Assembly (NCBI GenBank): GCA_947625395.1 | Contig: CANQOD010000041.1 | Coordinates: 1 to 9,022 of the forward strand | Origin: an uncultured Bacilli bacterium | GTDB lineage: Bacteria; Bacillota_I; Bacilli_A; RF39; UBA660 | Reading direction: 5' to 3' | DNA length: 9,022 nt | Shown here: piece after piece, positions 5,844 to 9,022 of the stretch | Position numbering within the stretch: position 1 is the stretch's first letter | How the letters are laid out: the number at the start of each line of letters is the position of its first letter | Notes under the pieces: generated by a model | The model's input: only the letters and a program-made list of their open reading frames with translations | Told to the model about the DNA's origin: nothing | Databases searched by the model: none | Program-made: the position numbers and the translations under genes

Positions 5844-5880
5844 ATTATATTACTATAATTTCTTTCTCTTGTAAACACAA
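5844..5880 (-). promoter_or_regulatory. promoter region of the mraZ operon
   Basis: Two overlapping options on the minus strand. TTGTGT (5880-5875), 17 bases, TATAGT (5857-5852) has ideal spacing. A perfect -10, TATAAT (5849-5844), has its best upstream match TTTACA (5875-5870) at a long 20-base spacing. Either places the transcript start just ahead of or at the MraZ repeats. The exact promoter is uncertain. Confidence 0.5.
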
Positions 5881-5933
5881 AAGCAAATTTTTTACAAGCG
5901 TTTTTTTCTAAAAAGTGACAAAAAGATGTCAAC

Positions 5934-5965
5934 AAAAAAAGGAATGTCCTTTTTGGAAGCATTCC
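5934..5965 (-). terminator. second (distal) terminator after the 349-aa protein gene
   Basis: Minus strand: GGAATG (5965-5960) pairs with CATTCC (5946-5941). An inner TCC/GGA pair closes an AAAAA loop, with two unpaired bases (CT) between the stems. Seven T follow (5940-5934). The plus-strand side is also T-rich, so it could work both ways. It isolates the mraZ promoter from upstream transcription. Confidence 0.65.
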
Positions 5966-5986
5966 ATTTTCTTTTTCTTTCTAACT

Positions 5987-6014
5987 AAAAAAGATAGACT
6001 TTAAAGTCCATCTT
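5987..6014 (-). terminator. first (proximal) terminator after the 349-aa protein gene
   Basis: On the minus strand AAGATGGACTT (6014-6004) pairs with AAGTCTATCTT (6001-5991), eleven pairs including one G-U around a TA turn. The T run extends to 5987. It begins one base after the TAA stop of the upstream gene. Confidence 0.65.
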
Positions 6015-6015
6015 C

Positions 6016-7065
6016 TTAATCTAATTTCTTTTGTAATTCTTTTAAAATAGCTAAGAACTCATTTGTTTTGCGAATTTCTTCGTCTAGTTTTTCAAAATTC
6101 GCAGTATTTTCAAGTTGGAGAGATTCCTCATGAGCATATTCTTGGGCATTTTCAATTCCATATACAGGCGAAATCACAGGACTTGGTGTATATTTTCTAA
6201 TACCTTGTGAATAAGCTTCTTGTGGCTTGGTAAATTCTTCCATTTTTACTTGTTTTCTAGGTGGAATAGCTACCTCCTGCGGAACCATTTCAACGGGTGC
6301 TTGTTTTTGAGTTTCCTCTTTTGCCAGTTGCATTTGTTTTTGTTTTTCTAAGTCTTCTAAACTAATTGGTTCATTTCCTTCATCTTTTAAGCCATTTTCA
6401 TCTTCTTGAATCAATTGTCTTCCCTTGGCGAACAACTCTTGAAGACTAATAATGGCATTCTCTTCTTGTTGGGCTTCAAAGGCGGTGAGTTCAATCTTAT
6501 TATCTTCTTCTTTTACTAATTCTTTTGTGATACGTTCTAATTCTTGTTGGGCTTCGGTTTGGGTGTAAACTTCATCTTTATAGATAATTTCTTCTTGCTT
6601 TGGTTTTGACTTCTTTTCGACTGGTTTCGTGGTTGTTTTTTCTGCTTTTGGTGCTTCATTTTTGCTTGCTTCTACTTGCACATCCACAACAGCTGCCTGT
6701 TTTGGTTCCACCTTTTTTATAGGCACTTCGGGAGTTTTCTTTTTCTCAGTTGCTGGAACGGAACTTAAAGTTGCAACTGCTTTCTTTGGAGTTGCCACAG
6801 TCGTTTCTTCTACTTTTGTAGGCTTCTTTTCTTGCTCCTCTACTTTAGAAACAGTTGGTTTTACAGGTTGTTCTTTTTTCATTTCTTGTTGGACTTGTCG
6901 AACCAGATTATTTAACTCCTGTGTATTTTGTTTTAATTTTGACTTTTCTCTTAATTTTGCATAAGTTCTTTGAATAAATACAAATAGGCAAATTAAAGCA
7001 ATTAATGCACCTATACTTAATATGATTAATATTTCTTTTTCCGCTAAGAAATCAATTATTCCCAC
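6016..7065 (-). CDS. uncharacterised membrane-anchored, largely disordered protein next to the dcw cluster
   Basis: I do not recognise a named family. The 349-aa product starts with GTG at 7065, 6 bases after AGAGGTGA. Residues 1-10 are short and outside the helix, about 11-31 form one membrane helix (ILIILSIGALIALICLFVFI), then comes a basic heptad-like stretch (32-62). Residues 63-160 are low-complexity Lys/Glu/Pro/Thr/Val, surely disordered. Denser islands follow: acidic helical 168-220 with IISLQELF (205-212), ISLEDLEK (234-241), a compact TPSPVISPVYG (293-303) and a C-terminal coiled coil (about 322-349). The layout (membrane anchor, long linker, distal short motifs) recalls division scaffolds such as ZipA, but there is no sequence evidence for that. 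It has its own extended -10 promoter and ends in tandem terminators, so it is transcribed separately from mraZ. A cytoplasmic scaffold or adaptor for division or wall synthesis is an inference from context only. Confidence 0.85.
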   Translation of the reverse strand: MGIIDFLAEKEILIILSIGALIALICLFVFIQRTYAKLREKSKLKQNTQELNNLVRQVQQEMKKEQPVKPTVSKVEEQEKKPTKVEETTVATPKKAVATLSSVPATEKKKTPEVPIKKVEPKQAAVVDVQVEASKNEAPKAEKTTTKPVEKKSKPKQEEIIYKDEVYTQTEAQQELERITKELVKEEDNKIELTAFEAQQEENAIISLQELFAKGRQLIQEDENGLKDEGNEPISLEDLEKQKQMQLAKEETQKQAPVEMVPQEVAIPPRKQVKMEEFTKPQEAYSQGIRKYTPSPVISPVYGIENAQEYAHEESLQLENTANFEKLDEEIRKTNEFLAILKELQKKLD

Positions 7066-7094
7066 GAATATTCACCTCTAGTTCTTACAAATCA

Positions 7095-7103
7095 AGTATA
7101 ACA
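7095..7103 (-). promoter_or_regulatory. extended -10 promoter of the 349-aa protein gene
   Basis: The minus strand reads TGTTATACT (7103-7095): an extended -10 (TGn plus TATACT). The -35 region (7123-7118, TTCTAA) is weak, as is common with extended -10 promoters. The expected leader is about 23 bases and contains AGAGGTGA. Confidence 0.6.
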
Positions 7104-7114
7104 TAAACAAAAAA

Positions 7115-7140
7115 GAATTAGAACTATAAATTCTAAATTC
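7115..7140. repeat. inverted repeat in the divergent promoter region
   Basis: GAATTAGAA (7115-7123) and TTCTAAATTC (7131-7140) pair over nine bases with one bulged A and a 7-base loop. T runs flank it on both strands (plus 7144-7150; minus 7114-7109). It overlaps the weak -35 region of the minus-strand gene. It may be an operator, a bidirectional terminator or chance AT-rich symmetry. Confidence 0.4.
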
Positions 7141-7159
7141 TACTTTTTTTGCCTTTTGG

Positions 7160-7187
7160 TTGACGGTTGTCAAGGAACGAATAAATT
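7160..7187 (+). promoter_or_regulatory. putative promoter of the flippase gene with overlapping palindrome
   Basis: -35 TTGACG (7160-7165), 16 bases, -10 TAAATT (7182-7187, 4 of 6 matches). The -35 is part of a perfect small palindrome TTGAC-GGTT-GTCAA (7160-7173), a possible repressor site. The expected leader is about 37 bases. Confidence 0.45.
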
Positions 7188-7218
7188 CTTTTTTCTTCCG
7201 CTTCTACATAGACTTTAC

Positions 7219-7226
7219 AAAGGAGG
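7219..7226 (+). promoter_or_regulatory. ribosome binding site of the flippase gene
   Basis: AAAGGAGG, 4 bases before the ATG at 7231. It decides this start over an in-frame ATG at 7156, whose extra 25 residues would cover the promoter region. Confidence 0.75.
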
Positions 7227-7230
7227 AAAC

Positions 7231-8529
7231 ATGAAAAGAAAAGAAACATTTATTCTGTCAACTTTCATTCTTTTATTGGGTGGTTTTTTAACAAAAATTC
7301 TAGGAATGTTCATTAAAATTGTAATGAGTCGCTTAATGGGAAGCGAAGGCATCGGTCTTTATATGCTGATTCTTCCCACGTTTTCACTTTTAATTGGACT
7401 TGCACAGTTTGGACTTCCTGTTGCTTTTTCCAAATTAATTGCCGAGGAAAAGAAAAACAATAAGCAATTACTCTTTTCTCTTTTGCCAATCACTTTTATC
7501 ATCAATGGGATGATTTGCACACTTGTGATTTTATTTGCTCCTCTTCTTTCAACCTATTTATTACAGGAACCAAAGAGTTATTATCCTTTACTAGCTATTG
7601 CTGTGGTGCTGCCCTTGACAAGTCTTTCTAGTTTACTACGGAGTTATTTTTTTGGTAAAAGTCAGATGTTACCTCATGTCGTCAGCAATGTTTTAGAAGA
7701 CATTGTCAGATTGATTGTCATTCTTATTTTTGTGCCGATGATGATGCGTTATGGAATCGAACTAGCAGTAACATTTGTCGTTCTTACCAATGTTGTTTCT
7801 GAGGGAATGAGTATTCTTGTTCTGTTCTTCTTTCTTCCTAAAAATTTTTCTCTGCACAAGAAAGATTTGAAGCGCAGCAAAAGCTATCAAAAAGAAGCTT
7901 TACAAATCGGTATTCCATCTACCATGAGTCGATTAACGGGTTCTATAGGTTATTTTTTAGAACCAATTCTTCTTTCGTTTTCTTTAAAGAAAATCGGCTA
8001 TTCCTCTTCTTTTATTTTAAATCAATATGGCATCTTAAGTGGTTTTGTTCTCCCTCTTCTTTTGCTTCCTTCGTTTTTTACGCTAGCAATTTCCCAAGCA
8101 CTTCTTCCTGTCATCAGTTTTATGACTGCAAAAGGAAATCAAAAAGGAGCCAAAAGAAAAATCCAACAAGCCATCTTTTTTTCGCTATTGATTGGCATTC
8201 CTGCGACAGTTTTATTTCTTCTTTTCCCTCAAGAACTCTTGCAACTTTTTTATCATACCCAGCAAGGTGGCACCTACATGCGTTTTCTAGCGCCTATTTG
8301 TCTTTTCCAATATATTCAAGCACCACTTTCGGCCTCATTAGATGCGATGGGTAAAAGCAAAGAAAATTTCAAAGCAACATTTTTGGGAACCCTCATTCGA
8401 ACCACTTGTCTTTTTTTCTTTTCGCTGCTTAAAATCGGCTTATGGGGTCTTATCTTTGCCACGAGCATCAACGTACTTTTTACAACGTTTTATAATCTTT
8501 TTCAAGTTCGACGAGCACTTTCGAATTAA
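7231..8529 (+). CDS. SpoVB/MurJ-type polysaccharide or lipid II flippase (MOP superfamily)
   Basis: A multi-spanning membrane transporter expected to move an undecaprenyl-linked sugar, such as lipid II or a polysaccharide unit, across the membrane. The 432-aa product is strongly hydrophobic along its length. Its first 75 residues match the SpoVB-like group of the MOP superfamily: GGFLTKILGMFIKIVMSRLMG, then GSEGIGLYMLILP (37-49) and FGLPVAFSKLIAEE (60-73). At 432 aa it is shorter than SpoVB or MurJ (about 500 or more) and may have about 12 rather than 14 helices. It starts at the ATG at 7231 behind AAAGGAGG. It diverges from the 349-aa protein gene and sits near the dcw cluster, so a role as the MurJ-like lipid II flippase is plausible. 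Capsule or teichoic-acid-type export is the alternative. The SpoVB name does not imply sporulation. Confidence 0.88.
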   Translation: MKRKETFILSTFILLLGGFLTKILGMFIKIVMSRLMGSEGIGLYMLILPTFSLLIGLAQFGLPVAFSKLIAEEKKNNKQLLFSLLPITFIINGMICTLVILFAPLLSTYLLQEPKSYYPLLAIAVVLPLTSLSSLLRSYFFGKSQMLPHVVSNVLEDIVRLIVILIFVPMMMRYGIELAVTFVVLTNVVSEGMSILVLFFFLPKNFSLHKKDLKRSKSYQKEALQIGIPSTMSRLTGSIGYFLEPILLSFSLKKIGYSSSFILNQYGILSGFVLPLLLLPSFFTLAISQALLPVISFMTAKGNQKGAKRKIQQAIFFSLLIGIPATVLFLLFPQELLQLFYHTQQGGTYMRFLAPICLFQYIQAPLSASLDAMGKSKENFKATFLGTLIRTTCLFFFSLLKIGLWGLIFATSINVLFTTFYNLFQVRRALSN

Positions 8530-8535
8530 TTTTTT
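8505..8535 (+). terminator. possible terminator spanning the flippase stop codon
   Basis: AGTTCGA (8505-8511) pairs with TCGAATT (8521-8527): seven pairs with one G-U and a 9-base loop. After AA comes T6 (8530-8535). The stop codon TAA begins in the right arm. The two-base gap before the T run makes it weaker than the others here. Confidence 0.4.
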
Positions 8536-8581
8536 CCCCTTTTTCTCATTTTTTATATATAATAAGGAAAAAGGAGGGCTT

Positions 8582-9022
8582 ATGAAATTATTAATTGTGG
8601 ATGATGAAGAAAAAATAAGAGAAGTCATTACAGAATATGCTCTAGTCAATCAATTTCAAGTACAAGAAGCTTCGTCCGGACTAGAAGCAATTCATCTTTT
8701 GAAACAAGAAGACTTCGATTTAATCATTTTAGATATTATGATGCCCAAAATGGATGGCTTTACCTTTCTATCGAATGTTTCCAAGCGACCACCTGTGATT
8801 ATTTTATCAGCAAGAAAAGAAGAAATCGATAAGCTAACAGGTTTTGAACTCGGGATTGATGATTATCTAACGAAACCTTTTTCTCCTAAAGAATTAATGG
8901 CTCGTTGTAAAGCGATTCTAGCAAGAACAAATCCCATTCAAGATTGCTATATCTATCAAGATTTAACCGTTGATTTTTTATCTCATGAAGCAAGAATTGG
9001 AACAAAAGAACTGGCACTTACT
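8582..9022 (+). CDS. OmpR/PhoB-family response regulator, C-terminus cut by window edge
   Basis: The output half of a two-component system. The 147 visible codons begin at the ATG at 8582 behind AAGGAGGG. The receiver domain (about residues 1-115) is complete: acidic pair D7-D8 in LLIVDDEEKIRE, phospho-acceptor D51 in LIILDIMMPKMDGF, the switch Ser76 in VIILSARKEE and K98 in YLTKPFSPKEL. The YQDLTVDFLSHEARIG sequence from about 125 is the beta-strand start of an OmpR-type winged-helix DNA-binding domain, which continues beyond the window. A histidine kinase gene probably follows, but that is not visible. TATAAT at 8558-8563 would give a leader of only about 12 bases and lacks a -35, so read-through from the flippase gene may supply transcription. 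The regulon cannot be told from this sequence. Confidence 0.93.
   Translation, partial: MKLLIVDDEEKIREVITEYALVNQFQVQEASSGLEAIHLLKQEDFDLIILDIMMPKMDGFTFLSNVSKRPPVIILSARKEEIDKLTGFELGIDDYLTKPFSPKELMARCKAILARTNPIQDCYIYQDLTVDFLSHEARIGTKELALT

Noticed and set aside
5927..5932. TTGACA on the minus strand upstream of mraZ, as a -35 element
   Set aside because: No acceptable -10 at 16-18 bases, and it sits directly after a terminator T run.
6629..6860. Possible tandem repeats in the 349-aa protein gene
   Set aside because: The Lys/Val/Glu/Pro stretches recur in composition but show no fixed period or repeated unit.
6629..6964. 111-aa plus-strand frame rich in Phe, Ser, Thr and Cys
   Set aside because: Its composition is the mirror of the Lys/Glu-rich low-complexity linker on the other strand. 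No start signals.
8440..8649. 69-aa minus-strand frame across the flippase end and the response regulator start
   Set aside because: It overlaps two real plus-strand genes and their spacer, and no protein family is visible.

Overview
The window is AT-rich DNA with a standard genetic code (TGA is used as a stop in mraZ, TGG for Trp). It comes from a low-GC Gram-positive bacterium (Bacillota). The order mraZ-rsmH-ftsL-PBP, the presence of the ylbD/ylbE/ylbF families (known from Bacillus) and the AGGAGG-type ribosome sites fit Bacilli or Erysipelotrichia. I cannot name a genus from sequence alone. I see no mobile element, tRNA, rRNA or CRISPR array.

Layout. Almost everything from 1 to 7065 is on the minus strand, so transcription runs right to left. 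From right to left: an uncharacterised membrane-anchored, mostly disordered protein (7065-6016) ends in tandem terminators. A promoter and an MraZ-type operator follow, then the start of the division and cell-wall (dcw) cluster: mraZ, rsmH, ftsL and a class B penicillin-binding protein with two PASTA domains (5802-1962). Instead of continuing with mraY/murD, the cluster stops at a terminator-like hairpin on the PBP stop codon. Next come ylbD and ylbE (coupled by TAATG), another terminator at the ylbE stop, and a strong sigma-A-type promoter. That promoter drives ylbF, rsmD (overlapping ylbF), a 57-aa pseudopilin-like protein and a type IV pilin-like protein cut by the left edge.

On the plus strand, diverging from the uncharacterised gene, lie a SpoVB/MurJ-type lipid flippase (7231-8529) and the first 147 codons of an OmpR-type response regulator (8582 to the right edge).

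Functionally, most of the window concerns septal wall synthesis. MraZ is expected to regulate the cluster, RsmH and RsmD methylate 16S rRNA, FtsL and the PBP act in the divisome, and the flippase may export a lipid-linked wall precursor. YlbF belongs to the family of RNase Y cofactors. The small pilin-like genes are an accessory surface or secretion module attached to the rsmD transcript. The least explained parts are the 349-aa protein next to mraZ and the pilin-like pair next to rsmD.
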